DNA from: M3007 sp964550795
Lineage (GTDB): Bacteria; Bacteroidota; Bacteroidia; Chitinophagales; Saprospiraceae
Length of the DNA stretch: 64,000 nucleotides
Reading direction: 5' to 3'
NCBI GenBank assembly: GCA_964550795.1
Contig: CAZKBH010000015.1
Span: 1-64,000, forward strand
The notes beneath the pieces were generated by a model. That model did no database searches and had not been told where the DNA came from. It saw only the letters and a program-made list of their open reading frames with translations. The stretch's first letter is position 1. Every line of letters starts with the position of its first letter. Of this stretch, positions 34,918 to 44,714 are shown piece by piece. The translations under genes and the position numbers were made by a program.

Positions 34918-37263
34918 ATGAAAAATATTAAATTTAAAATTTCAGCACTTACCCTGCTCACGGCATTGACCGTGTTGACGGTGATTAGTTGTAAAAGAGA
35001 ACTGGAGGATCTGGAACCAGCCACTTTCCCTACCACGGCAGAAGTATTCATTGACGGGTTCAGTGAAGGGCTGAACTACGGTGCCTTCGGTGGCTCAAAA
35101 GTTACCGCCTTCGACGTGGACACCGAGGTGAGATACAAAGGCTCCGCTTCCATGAGATTTTCCGTGCCGGACGCCGGAGACCCCAAGGGAGCTTATGCGG
35201 GCGGCAGCTATTTTACCTTGGTCGGGCGAGACCTGACGGGCTACGATGCATTGACCTTCTGGGCCAGGGCCTCCAAATCGGCTACGATTGACGTGCTTGG
35301 ATTCGGGACTGACTTTGGGGAGTCAAACTTTCTGGTCACGCTGCCAAACGTAGCGGTCAACACCAACTGGCAGAAATACATCGTCCCCATCCCTGATCCT
35401 TCGAAACTGACGCAGGAAAGGGGCCTGTTTTTCTACTCGGAAGGCCCGGAAGACGGCCTTGGTTACACCTTCTGGATTGATGAGTTGCAATATGAAAAAC
35501 TGGGAACCCTTGCCCATCCAAGACATGTCATTTTAGACGGACAAGATCAGGTTATATCGGCAAACAATGGCCAGCAGCTGAACATTGGAGGCTTGAAATC
35601 TACCTTCAATTTGCCGACCGGCGTTGACCAAACTGTGTTGGTTTCCCCAGCATATTTCACTTTTTCTTCTTCCAACACCGCCGTGGCTACGGTAAATAAT
35701 AAAGGCGTTGTCACGGTGCTTGATGCCGGGACTGCGGTCATCACGGCCAAAGTAGGTAATTTGGATGCAGCGGGTTCCATGACCATCACTTCAGGTGGAG
35801 CAGCCGTCGGTCCTACAAGCCCGGCGCCCACTCCAACCGTTAGTGCGGATGATGTGATTTCCCTTTTCAGCAATGCCTATACGAACGTCAACGTAGATAC
35901 CTGGAACACCCGCTGGCAATTTTCAACGGCCGAAGATTTTGACCTGCAGATCGCCGGAGACGATGTGAAGCGGTACCAGAACCTCAATTTCGTGGGCATC
36001 GAGTTTGCTTCGCAGACCATCAATGCCTCGGCCATGACGCATTTCCATTTGGATATCTGGACGCCCGATCCAACCGATCTTCCTAAAGCCTTCAAGGTTT
36101 TGCTCGTTGATTTCGGCGCGAACGGGACTTTTGGCGGGAACGACGATTCCCAACATGAATTGGCCTTCACCCGCCCAACCCTTGTTTCAAACCAATGGGT
36201 GAGTTTGGACATTCCACTGTCCAGTTTCACGGGATTAGTGAACAGGGGCCACCTCGCCCAATTGGTCCTATCCGGAGATTTGCCTAATGTGTATATTGAC
36301 AATGTGTATTTCTACAACGCAGGATCCGTGACACCGACCGCACCAACCATTGCTGCGCCGACACCGACCCGTAATCCTGCGGATGTAATCTCTGTTTTCA
36401 GTGATACCTACCCGAATATTCCCGGAACAGATTTTAATCCAAACTGGGGGCAGGCCACCGTAGTTACCCAAGTGCCGATTGCAGGGAACAACACCTTGCG
36501 TTATGGGGGCTTGAACTTCCAGGGCACCCAATTTGCCAGCAACCTGAATGTCTCTGGCATGACCCATCTACACCTCGATGTCTGGTCGGGTAATTCCACC
36601 GCTTTAAACACTTTCCTCATCAGCCCCGGCCCGATTGAAACGGCCTTTGCACTCACGGTGCCCACCAACGGCTGGTCAAGTGTGGACATTCCATTGGCTA
36701 ATTTTTCCCCTGTTGACCTTAATAACCTGATTCAATTTAAATTTGAAGGCAACGGCGATATTTACCTGGACAACCTGTACTTCTACAAACAAACCAGCGG
36801 CGGTATGGATCCAACCACGGCAGCCCCAACGCCAACCTTTAATGCCGCCAATGTCATATCCGTGTTTAGTGACGCCTACAACAACATTGCCGGAACAAAC
36901 CTCAATCCTGGCTGGGGCCAAGCCACCGTTGTTACCCAAATACAGATTGCCGGCAACAATACGATGTTGTACACTGGCCTGAACTACCAGGGCATTGAGT
37001 TAGGCAGCAGTCAGAATGTGAGCAATATGACCCATTTGCACCTCGATTTCTGGACGGCAAACTCCACGGATCTAAGGGTATTCCTCATCAGTCCGGGGCC
37101 AGCGGAGAAGTCATATTCCTTGACGGTGCCGACATCCGGCTGGACGAGCATTGATATTCCCTTGACGGAATTCGGCCCGACGGTGAATCTGGCAAATGTT
37201 TTCCAATTCAAATTCGAGGGCAACGGGAAGATTTACCTCGACAATATTCTATTTCACAACTGA
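34918..37263 (+). CDS. Surface glycan-binding lipoprotein with repeated CBM-like modules
   Basis: 781 residues from the ATG at 34918; an upstream ATG at 34885 would overlap the previous gene and spoil the leader. SpII signal ending TVISC (Cys25). The first CBM-like sandwich (about 40-200, ending YTFWIDELQYEKL) is followed by a Big2/Ig-like domain (about 205-290, TAVATVNNKGVVTVLDAGTA). Three related carbohydrate-binding-like modules start near 302, 479 and 635, each opening APTPT..ADVIS.FSD.Y and closing IYLDN.YFY. No catalytic residues. It probably captures beta-glucan on the cell surface, the role SusD/SGBP proteins have elsewhere. 22 bases after the enzyme-barrel gene. Confidence 0.8.
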   Translation: MKNIKFKISALTLLTALTVLTVISCKRELEDLEPATFPTTAEVFIDGFSEGLNYGAFGGSKVTAFDVDTEVRYKGSASMRFSVPDAGDPKGAYAGGSYFTLVGRDLTGYDALTFWARASKSATIDVLGFGTDFGESNFLVTLPNVAVNTNWQKYIVPIPDPSKLTQERGLFFYSEGPEDGLGYTFWIDELQYEKLGTLAHPRHVILDGQDQVISANNGQQLNIGGLKSTFNLPTGVDQTVLVSPAYFTFSSSNTAVATVNNKGVVTVLDAGTAVITAKVGNLDAAGSMTITSGGAAVGPTSPAPTPTVSADDVISLFSNAYTNVNVDTWNTRWQFSTAEDFDLQIAGDDVKRYQNLNFVGIEFASQTINASAMTHFHLDIWTPDPTDLPKAFKVLLVDFGANGTFGGNDDSQHELAFTRPTLVSNQWVSLDIPLSSFTGLVNRGHLAQLVLSGDLPNVYIDNVYFYNAGSVTPTAPTIAAPTPTRNPADVISVFSDTYPNIPGTDFNPNWGQATVVTQVPIAGNNTLRYGGLNFQGTQFASNLNVSGMTHLHLDVWSGNSTALNTFLISPGPIETAFALTVPTNGWSSVDIPLANFSPVDLNNLIQFKFEGNGDIYLDNLYFYKQTSGGMDPTTAAPTPTFNAANVISVFSDAYNNIAGTNLNPGWGQATVVTQIQIAGNNTMLYTGLNYQGIELGSSQNVSNMTHLHLDFWTANSTDLRVFLISPGPAEKSYSLTVPTSGWTSIDIPLTEFGPTVNLANVFQFKFEGNGKIYLDNILFHN

Positions 37264-37269
37264 TTTTCC

Positions 37270-37343
37270 GAGCGTGTTCAGAAATGTATGGCACACCTAA
37301 ATTCGTGGTAGCCGAGGTGTGCCACACTTTTCTGAACACGCTC
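37270..37343. repeat. Palindrome family B, intergenic copy
   Basis: 29-base arms GAGCGTGTTCAGAAATGTAT.. (37270-37298) and its near complement (37315-37343), including GGCACACCT / AGGTGTGCC, with three mismatches. It sits between the glycan-binding and GH16 genes and could attenuate transcription. A second copy lies inside the phosphorylase-like gene at 40225-40304. Confidence 0.85.
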
Positions 37344-37383
37344 GATTTTCCTTTCAACTTTAACCTGCACAATAACAATAGCC

Positions 37384-38223
37384 ATGAGCTGGAGTCCTTC
37401 AACGCTGATCAATAGCTTTTTGCTTATCGTAGTTTCTTTCGCCTTTTTTGGCTGCAAGGAGGATGATAATGCCATTATAGACCGCAACTACCAATTGGTT
37501 TGGGAAGATGATTTCGCGGGTCTGGCCGGTACCGCTCCAGATGCTACGAAATGGACCTACGACATCGGAATCGGCCCCGGAAATGACGGCTGGGGCAATC
37601 AGGAACTAGAATATTACACCGATCGCACTGAAAATGCCGCCCTCGATGGAGCTGGCAATCTGGCGATTACGGCACGAAGCGAAAGTTTTGGGGGGCGTTC
37701 TTTTACCTCGGCCCGATTGAAAACCAAAGGGATTTTTGCCCAGACTTATGGTCGTTTTGAGGCCCGTATTAAAATGCCCTGGGGGCCTGGAATCTGGCCG
37801 GCTTTCTGGATGCTGGGCGCCAATATTGATGAAGTTGCATGGCCACAATGCGGCGAAATTGACATCATGGAGTACCGCGGGCAGGAGCCAAACCTGGTGC
37901 ATGGCTCCCTGCATGGCCCGGGGTATTCGGGTGGAGCGGCCATCACCAAGAGTTTTGGCTTCACCAACGACCGTTTCGATGTGGACTTTCATGTTTTTGC
38001 TGTTGAATGGGGTGAAAATTACATTGATTACTTCGTTGATGATACCCTTTATCTGCGGATAAAGCCGGAAGATGTGCCTGGAGAATGGGTGTATAATCAA
38101 CCATTTTTCATCATCCTGAATGTGGCCGTTGGCGGTAATTATGTGGGTTTCCCAACACCACAAACGCCCTTCCCACAAACCATGCTGGTGGATTATGTCA
38201 AGGTTTACAAAGAGGTTAATTGA
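37384..38223 (+). CDS. GH16 endo-beta-1,3-glucanase (laminarinase-like) lipoprotein
   Basis: 279 residues. SpII leader ends SFAFFGC (Cys24). A single GH16 beta-jelly-roll follows: LVWEDDF at 38-44, GNQELEYYTDR, RFEARIKMPWGPGIWPAFWM and the catalytic GEIDIMEY with E158, D160 and E163 (beta-bulge form ExDxxE). It ends at the usual VDYVKVYKE. This subtype is typical of bacterial laminarinases that cut internal beta-1,3 links by retention. It should sit on the outer membrane. The phosphorylase-like gene begins 3 bases after its stop. Confidence 0.92.
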   Translation: MSWSPSTLINSFLLIVVSFAFFGCKEDDNAIIDRNYQLVWEDDFAGLAGTAPDATKWTYDIGIGPGNDGWGNQELEYYTDRTENAALDGAGNLAITARSESFGGRSFTSARLKTKGIFAQTYGRFEARIKMPWGPGIWPAFWMLGANIDEVAWPQCGEIDIMEYRGQEPNLVHGSLHGPGYSGGAAITKSFGFTNDRFDVDFHVFAVEWGENYIDYFVDDTLYLRIKPEDVPGEWVYNQPFFIILNVAVGGNYVGFPTPQTPFPQTMLVDYVKVYKEVN

Positions 38224-38226
38224 GCT

Positions 38227-41200
38227 ATGAAACTACAATCTGCCCAAATAGGCGCTGATAGCTATTTTAAAATATCGGACAGCGATACAATTCGCCCATT
38301 TTTCATGAGCATTGTCAGTGACTCTGATCACTGGATGTTTATTTCCAGCAATGGCGGATTGAGCGCAGGACGTAAAAATGCCGATTATGCACTGTTCCCG
38401 TATTATACCGACGACAAAATAACCGAGTCGGTAGAAATAACGGGTAGCAAGTCCATATTTCGAATTAAACAGGGCGGTGTTCAACATATCTGGGAGCCCT
38501 TTTCAAACCGATATGAAGGCATACACCGCAGCAGCCGGAATTTGTACAAGCATATTTTCGGAAACAAAATCATCTTCGAGGAAATAAACCACGACCTGCA
38601 ACTGAGCTTTCAGGTGGAATGGAATTCCAGCGATAAGTTTGGTTTTGTTCGAAAATCCAGACTGATTAATCAGGGATCCGCAGCGCTCAGTATTGCGCTG
38701 TTGGACGGTATCCAGAATATCATGCCCTACGGCGTGCCGAGCAGTTTGCAGAACAGTGCCAGCAACCTCGTGGACGCCTACAAGCGGAGCGAATTGGACC
38801 AAGCGACGGGCTTGGGTATTTATGCATTAAGCGCCATTATTGTGGACAAAGCCGAGCCCAGCGAGGCGCTGAAAGGCAATGTGGCGTGGTCGCTCGGCCT
38901 TGAAAACCCGACCTATCTGCTCTCCTCCCTGCAACTCGGCGCATTCAGAAAAGGCGCCCAACTCCTTCAGGAAGAAGATGTTAAGGCAGAAAAAGGCGCT
39001 TATTTTCTGCATCAGGAAATAGCCCTGGCGCCTCAGGAGGAAAAGGAATGGATGATCGTCGCCAATGTGAATCAAAGCCGCGTGTCAGTCGCCCAACTGA
39101 TGGACTTAATCAAAAATGAAAAAGGATTATACCAACTCGTCAACCAGGATATAGCCGCCGGGACCAAACGCCTGCTCGCGCTCAACGCCGCCGCCGATGG
39201 GTTGCAATTGAGTTCCGACCACCGCCGGGATACCCGCCATTTTGCCAATGTGCTGTTTAACATCATGCGTGGCGGCATTTTTGATCAGAATTATCAAATC
39301 GAAAAATGGGATTTCAGCGATTATTTGTCCAAGGCCAACAAAACTGTTTTTGAACAGGCAAAACCGGTCCTGGACAAATTACCCGATGTTTTATCCTTTT
39401 TTGAGATAAGAAAAATAGCGCTGCAAAGCGGGGATGCTCATTTCACGAGGTTGTGCCTCGAATACATGCCCCTCAAATTCAGCCGTCGGCACGGTGACCC
39501 CAGCCGGCCCTGGAACTGGTTTTCCATCAATACCCGTAGCGAAAAGGACGGCTCGAAAATCCTGGATTATCAAGGCAACTGGAGGGATATATTCCAAAAC
39601 TGGGAAGCGCTGGCACATTCCTACCCGGCTTTCATTGAAAGCATGGTGTATAAGTTTTTGAATGCCACCACCTTCGATGGATACAATCCCTACCGCGTGA
39701 CCAAAGATGGTTTTGATTGGGAAACCATAGAGCCAGACAACCCTTGGTCGTACATTGGCTATTGGGGCGACCACCAGATCATCTACCTGCTGAAGTTTCT
39801 GGAATTTATGGAAGACCATGAACCCGGTCAAATGGAAAGACTATTCGACAAAGCATGTTTCGTGTATGCCAATGTGCCCTATAAGATAAAAAGTTATGAG
39901 GATACGCTCAAAAACCCGAAAGACACCATCGAATTCAACCATGAAGCGGAAAAGGAAATCCATTCGCTGAAAGAAAGAATGGGCGCTGACGGGGCTTTGG
40001 TGCGCGATGAAAAAGGCAAGATCCACACCGTGACCTTCGTGGAAAAAATATTGGCAACCGTATTGTCCAAATTGTCCAATTTCATTCCCGAAGCCGGCAT
40101 TTGGATGAACACCCAGCGACCCGAATGGAACGACGCCAACAACGCCCTGGTGGGCAACGGTGTTTCGGTGGTGACCCTGTGTTACTTGCGGCGGTTTTTA
40201 TATTTTTTCAAAAAAGTATTGGCTAAAAGTGTGGCACACCTAAATTTGAGTATTGACCATCAACATAATAGTCGAGGTGTGCCACACTTTTCTGAACGCG
40301 CTCCAAAAAACGCCCACATTTCCTCGGAGATGCTGGTTTTCCTGCATGGCGTGTCTGAAACATTGAATCAGCACCAGCATTTGCTTTCCGGTAAAATCAA
40401 TGACCAGGATCGCAAACGGATATTGGACGGTTTGGGGAAAGCCGGCAGCGCATATCGCACCCAATTGTACAGCCAGCCGTTTTCAGGCGAAAAACAGGCA
40501 GTTTCTCTGGATGAAATAGCGCAGTTTTTTGACCTGAGCCTGCGCTTTTTGGAACATACGATTGATGCCAATAAAAGGCCGGACCATTTGTACCATGCCT
40601 ATAATTTGATGACCTCCGAAAACGATACCGTTTCTATTGCTTATTTGAGCGAGATGCTGGAAGGGCAGGTGGCCGCGTTGAGTTCCAAATATTTATCCGG
40701 CCAGGAGTCAGTCATATTGCTGGAGCATTTGAAAAAAAGCAAATTGTTCCGGCCAGACCAAAACAGCTACCTGCTTTATCCAAACAAGGATTTGCCGGGC
40801 TTTTTTGAGAAAAACAATTTGCCCAAAGAAGCAGTCGGACAGTCCAGCCTGCTCACACAACTGGTATCTGACGGCAATGTGGACATTATCGAAAAGGATA
40901 TCAACGGGGTGTACCATTTCAACAGCAATTTCAAAAATGCCGGCGACCTGAGCGCTGCATTGACCGAGCTGTCCAAAACCAAATATGCCCCCCTCGTTGA
41001 CAAGGATCAAAAACGGGTATTGCAAATATTCGAGGATATCTTCAACCACAAAGCATTCACCGGGCGATCCGGCACCTTTTTCGGCTATGAAGGTTTGGGG
41101 TCTATTTATTGGCACATGGTGTCTAAACTACAATTGGCTGTCATGGAAAGTTGCCAGAAAGCCGTTGAGGAGGGGGAAAGTGCAGCGATTGTAGGTCAAT

Positions 41201-41709
41201 TACTGGATCATTATTACGAAATCAACGAGGGCATTGGCGTACATAAATCTCCGGCGCTGTATGGCGCTTTCCCAACCGATCCTTATTCCCATACACCTGC
41301 CGGAAAAGGCGCACAACAACCTGGCATGACCGGGCAGGTTAAGGAAGATATCTTGAGCAGGTTCGGCGAGTTGGGCGTTTTGGTAAAAAATGGCCAACTC
41401 TGTTTCAATCCCTGTTTGCTGCGGAAAAGTGAGTTCCTGGAAGAAGCCACTGTGTTTGAATACGTGGATGTCCAACAGGAATTCAGGCAATTACCGCTCG
41501 AAAAAGGGTCACTTTGTTTCACCTATTGTCAGGTGCCCATCGTGTATACGTTGGCAGCAGAAAACAGCCTGACCATTGCGTATAAAAACAGCGCGCCGAC
41601 CCAATTGAACGAGCTGACGGTAGATGAAACGAACAGTCTGAAAATGTTTGAAAGGACAGGGGAAATCACCCAAATCACGGTTCAAATCAAGGCCTCCATC
41701 TTGAAATAA
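38227..41709 (+). CDS. Glycoside phosphorylase-like protein (GH94/GH149/GH161 type)
   Basis: 1160 residues, no signal peptide, so cytoplasmic. The N-terminal beta region (FISSNGGLSAGRKNADYALF, WEPFSNRYEGIHRSSRN) and the large helical barrel resemble inverting disaccharide/oligosaccharide phosphorylases. NWRDIFQNWE (about 451-460) parallels the RDxxQD segment of GH94, and NWFSINTRSEKDGSK precedes it. Size near 1100 and the GH16/GH17/GH30 context fit a GH149-like beta-1,3-glucan phosphorylase, which would release glucose-1-phosphate from imported oligosaccharides. Residues about 667-693 are a translated family B palindrome, so the natural protein may be some 27 residues shorter. The exact family is uncertain. 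Confidence 0.55.
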   Translation: MKLQSAQIGADSYFKISDSDTIRPFFMSIVSDSDHWMFISSNGGLSAGRKNADYALFPYYTDDKITESVEITGSKSIFRIKQGGVQHIWEPFSNRYEGIHRSSRNLYKHIFGNKIIFEEINHDLQLSFQVEWNSSDKFGFVRKSRLINQGSAALSIALLDGIQNIMPYGVPSSLQNSASNLVDAYKRSELDQATGLGIYALSAIIVDKAEPSEALKGNVAWSLGLENPTYLLSSLQLGAFRKGAQLLQEEDVKAEKGAYFLHQEIALAPQEEKEWMIVANVNQSRVSVAQLMDLIKNEKGLYQLVNQDIAAGTKRLLALNAAADGLQLSSDHRRDTRHFANVLFNIMRGGIFDQNYQIEKWDFSDYLSKANKTVFEQAKPVLDKLPDVLSFFEIRKIALQSGDAHFTRLCLEYMPLKFSRRHGDPSRPWNWFSINTRSEKDGSKILDYQGNWRDIFQNWEALAHSYPAFIESMVYKFLNATTFDGYNPYRVTKDGFDWETIEPDNPWSYIGYWGDHQIIYLLKFLEFMEDHEPGQMERLFDKACFVYANVPYKIKSYEDTLKNPKDTIEFNHEAEKEIHSLKERMGADGALVRDEKGKIHTVTFVEKILATVLSKLSNFIPEAGIWMNTQRPEWNDANNALVGNGVSVVTLCYLRRFLYFFKKVLAKSVAHLNLSIDHQHNSRGVPHFSERAPKNAHISSEMLVFLHGVSETLNQHQHLLSGKINDQDRKRILDGLGKAGSAYRTQLYSQPFSGEKQAVSLDEIAQFFDLSLRFLEHTIDANKRPDHLYHAYNLMTSENDTVSIAYLSEMLEGQVAALSSKYLSGQESVILLEHLKKSKLFRPDQNSYLLYPNKDLPGFFEKNNLPKEAVGQSSLLTQLVSDGNVDIIEKDINGVYHFNSNFKNAGDLSAALTELSKTKYAPLVDKDQKRVLQIFEDIFNHKAFTGRSGTFFGYEGLGSIYWHMVSKLQLAVMESCQKAVEEGESAAIVGQLLDHYYEINEGIGVHKSPALYGAFPTDPYSHTPAGKGAQQPGMTGQVKEDILSRFGELGVLVKNGQLCFNPCLLRKSEFLEEATVFEYVDVQQEFRQLPLEKGSLCFTYCQVPIVYTLAAENSLTIAYKNSAPTQLNELTVDETNSLKMFERTGEITQITVQIKASILK
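40225..40304. repeat. Palindrome family B inserted in frame in a coding region
   Basis: Arms AAAAGTGTGGCACACCT (40225-40241) and AGGTGTGCCACACTTTTC.. (from 40275), the second continuing with TGAACGCGCTCC as in the 37270-37343 copy. The reading frame passes through without a stop (about SVAHLNLSIDHQHNSRGVPH). Confidence 0.85.
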
Positions 41710-41710
41710 C

Positions 41711-43153
41711 ATGAAAACAAGGTGGCAAGCAGCGGTTATTCTCTTGGCTTTAGCCTTCATTTTTTCAGGGCATACCCCGTGCCGCCTCCACCCAATGACC
41801 TATGAATTTACGGCCATATTTTCTGTTCATCTGCGTTCTTCGTCGGTTAAAATGTCCCGCATTACGCCCTCCTCAAGCCTTGATGAACAAAAAATCTGTC
41901 GCGCCAATTCAAAGGTCATTCGGTGGATGCGGCACGGGCGCCTGGACAAACCATATCAAAATAGAAAAACATTGACAGCGAAAGACATCCTGGGTAATCC
42001 CAAATATTTGGCCATTTCTTACGGTGGGTACCGGGAAAACAGCCGTGACTTGCAGCCGACGGTGGAGCAATTGAAAGAGGATATGAAAATCCTCGCTGCC
42101 ATGAACATCAGGGTGTTGCGTACCTACAATACCAAGTTGGCAGAAGTCGCCAATTTGCTAAAGGCAATACGTGCATTAAAACAGGAAGACCCCGATTTCG
42201 AGATGTATATCATGTTGGGCGCCTGGATTGATTGTCGGAGAGCACACACCAATCATCCCGATCATCATCATGAAGATGAGGAGGCCAACGCCGGAGAAAT
42301 CCAACGAGCGGTGGATATGGCCAGCCAATACCCCGATATTGTAAAAATCATCGCCGTTGGCAACGAAGCGATGGTACACTGGGCAAGCAGTTATTATGTG
42401 CAGCCCTGGGTGATTTTAAAATACGTAAACCAACTGCAGGCACTGAAGGAAGCAGGTACATTGTCCAAAGACCTATGGATTACCAGTTCGGACAATTTCG
42501 CCTCCTGGGGCGGCGGCGGCGCAGAATACCATCTGGAAGATTTGACCAAATTGTTCGAGGCGGTTGATTACGTGTCCATGCATACCTATCCGATGCACGA
42601 CACCCATTACAACCCTGCTTTTTGGGGTAATTTCGAGGGCGAGGAATCGCTGTCTGATACCGCCAAAATGGCTGCTGCAATGACCCGCGCCAGGGACTAT
42701 GCCGTTTCGCAATACCAAAGCGTGGCAAAATACATGCAAGGATTGGGCATTAAAAAACCCATTCATATCGGAGAAACAGGCTGGGCCAGCGCCTGCAATG
42801 GTCACTACGGAACCGATGGCTCCAAAGCGACCGACGAATACAAGGAAGGGCTTTATTACCAGATGATGCGGGAATGGACCAATCGGGAGCGCATCGCCTG
42901 CTTTTACTTCGAAGCTTTTGACGAAATCTGGAAGGACGCCGGAAATCCCGGAGGCTCGGAAAATCACTTTGGATTGTTCACCATTGACGGAAAAGCAAAA
43001 TATGCCATTTGGGATTTGGTGGACCAGGGTGTTTTTAAGGGACTGTCAAGAGATGGGAATCCCATTGTAAAAACGCATGATGGAAACAAAGCCGCCTTGC
43101 TCCAACAGGTACCGCTTCCCCCGGCAAAACAGGGAAAGGCGGCGGGCCATTGA
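41711..43153 (+). CDS. GH17-family beta-1,3-glucan-active enzyme
   Basis: 480 residues. The GH17 barrel spans about 95-455: LAISYGGYRE at strand 1, MNIRVLRTYNT, acid/base Glu in IIAVGNEAM (E219), MHTYPMH, and nucleophile Glu in IHIGETGWAS (E355). GH17 enzymes hydrolyse or transglycosylate beta-1,3-glucan. The N-terminus is hydrophobic (AAVILLALAFIFSG), but residues 24-65 are low-complexity and look unlike a normal leader junction, so the true start or export route is uncertain. One base separates it from the phosphorylase-like gene, so it is translated in the same operon. Confidence 0.8.
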   Translation: MKTRWQAAVILLALAFIFSGHTPCRLHPMTYEFTAIFSVHLRSSSVKMSRITPSSSLDEQKICRANSKVIRWMRHGRLDKPYQNRKTLTAKDILGNPKYLAISYGGYRENSRDLQPTVEQLKEDMKILAAMNIRVLRTYNTKLAEVANLLKAIRALKQEDPDFEMYIMLGAWIDCRRAHTNHPDHHHEDEEANAGEIQRAVDMASQYPDIVKIIAVGNEAMVHWASSYYVQPWVILKYVNQLQALKEAGTLSKDLWITSSDNFASWGGGGAEYHLEDLTKLFEAVDYVSMHTYPMHDTHYNPAFWGNFEGEESLSDTAKMAAAMTRARDYAVSQYQSVAKYMQGLGIKKPIHIGETGWASACNGHYGTDGSKATDEYKEGLYYQMMREWTNRERIACFYFEAFDEIWKDAGNPGGSENHFGLFTIDGKAKYAIWDLVDQGVFKGLSRDGNPIVKTHDGNKAALLQQVPLPPAKQGKAAGH

Positions 43154-43202
43154 CAATTCTCAGGAACGGGTGAATAATAACTTGTTCCATAACCTATTCA
43201 TC

Positions 43203-44714
43203 ATGAGGGCATTGATAAAAACCGTTTACACTTTTTCTTTCCTAGTTATGCTCAGTGCTTGTACCACCGGAGATCAGAAATTGGACGTGGAAGTTTTTGA
43301 AACCTCTGCAAGCGGCAACAAGCTCCAGCTGATCAAGGATTTTCCCGTTGCTGAAAAATCGGTGGCCATCAAACTCCTGCCTGACAAAAAATTCCAAACC
43401 ATCACCGGGTTCGGAGGCTCGTTTACGGAATCATCGGCCTGGCTGTTGAATCAAATGAGCAAGGAAAACCGCAGCAAGATTTTGGAAGCCTATTTTGGGG
43501 AAACCGGCGCCCGCTATTCCCTGACCCGCACCCATATCAACTCCTGTGATTTTTCTTTGAAGCATTACTCCTATGCCCCGGTGGAGGGAGACACCCTGTT
43601 GAAAAGTTTTTCCATCGAGGAAGACCGGAGCGATATCATCCCGATGATCAAGGATGCAAAAGCGATTTCCAAAGAAGGGTTCAAAATCCTTTCCTCTCCC
43701 TGGACAGCCCCACCCTGGATGAAAGACAATAACAAATGGGTGGGCGGGAAATTACTGCCGGCGTATTACGACACCTGGGCCTTGTTTTTTTCAAAATATA
43801 TAGATGCTTATAAATCGGAGGGCATTGACATCTGGGGGCTTACCGTAGAAAACGAACCGCTGGGCAATGGCAACAACTGGGAGAGTATGCACTTTACGCC
43901 GGAAGAAATGACCCAATTTGTGCAAAACCACCTGGGCCCAAAACTGGAATCCGACGGGAAAGGCCACGTCAAAATATTGGGCTACGATCAAAATCGCGAG
44001 CATTTGCAGGAATGGGTGGACGTGATGTACCGGGATGAAGCCGCTTCAAAATATTTCGCAGGCGCTGCCATACATTGGTATGCAAGCACTTATGACGTTT
44101 TTCCCGATGCACTGCAATACGCGCACAACAAAGCTCCGGGCAAACACTTGATCCAATCAGAAGCCTGTGTGGATGCAGAAGTGCCGCATTGGCAAGACGA
44201 CGCCTGGTACTGGAGCCCGGAAGCCACCGACTGGGGCTGGGACTGGGCGCCGGAAAAAGACAAACACCTGCACCCAAAATATGCCCCCGTGAACCGCTAT
44301 GCAGGGGACATCATCGGCTGCCTCAACAACTGGGTAGATGGCTGGATTGACTGGAACATGGTATTGGATCGGCAGGGCGGTCCTAACTGGTTCAAAAACT
44401 GGTGCACCGCCCCCGTCATTGTTGACCCAGCTGCAGACGAGGTGTACTTCACGCCCCTTTATTACACCATGGCCCATTTCAGCAAATTCATCCGGCCGGG
44501 CGCGGTGCGGATTGGGTTTGAAAATGCAGATAAGACCATCCAGATCACCGCTGCCCAAAACCCCGATGGCTCCATTGCAGTGGTAGTTTTTAATCCGACA
44601 GAAAACGAAAAACAGCTCACACTCTCCGTTGGCGAAAAATCAACCCAAGTAAAAATCAATAACAAAGCGATTCAAACCATAGTGCTAAATAAACGAAACA
44701 CCAACCATGAGTAA
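43203..44714 (+). CDS. GH30-family beta-glucanase lipoprotein
   Basis: 503 residues from the ATG at 43203; the frame is open for 42 codons upstream, but those codons overlap the GH17 gene and would bury the leader. SpII signal FSFLVMLSAC (Cys20). GH30 barrel plus side beta domain: ITGFGGSFTESSAW, SSPWTAPPWMK, acid/base Glu in TVENEPLG (E218), nucleophile in LIQSEACVD (E320), and a beta-domain end AVVVFNPTENEKQ. Related subfamilies cut beta-1,6-glucan or beta-glucosides, so it could debranch laminarin-type glucan. It overlaps the transporter-GH17 gene by 8 bases. Confidence 0.88.
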   Translation: MRALIKTVYTFSFLVMLSACTTGDQKLDVEVFETSASGNKLQLIKDFPVAEKSVAIKLLPDKKFQTITGFGGSFTESSAWLLNQMSKENRSKILEAYFGETGARYSLTRTHINSCDFSLKHYSYAPVEGDTLLKSFSIEEDRSDIIPMIKDAKAISKEGFKILSSPWTAPPWMKDNNKWVGGKLLPAYYDTWALFFSKYIDAYKSEGIDIWGLTVENEPLGNGNNWESMHFTPEEMTQFVQNHLGPKLESDGKGHVKILGYDQNREHLQEWVDVMYRDEAASKYFAGAAIHWYASTYDVFPDALQYAHNKAPGKHLIQSEACVDAEVPHWQDDAWYWSPEATDWGWDWAPEKDKHLHPKYAPVNRYAGDIIGCLNNWVDGWIDWNMVLDRQGGPNWFKNWCTAPVIVDPAADEVYFTPLYYTMAHFSKFIRPGAVRIGFENADKTIQITAAQNPDGSIAVVVFNPTENEKQLTLSVGEKSTQVKINNKAIQTIVLNKRNTNHE

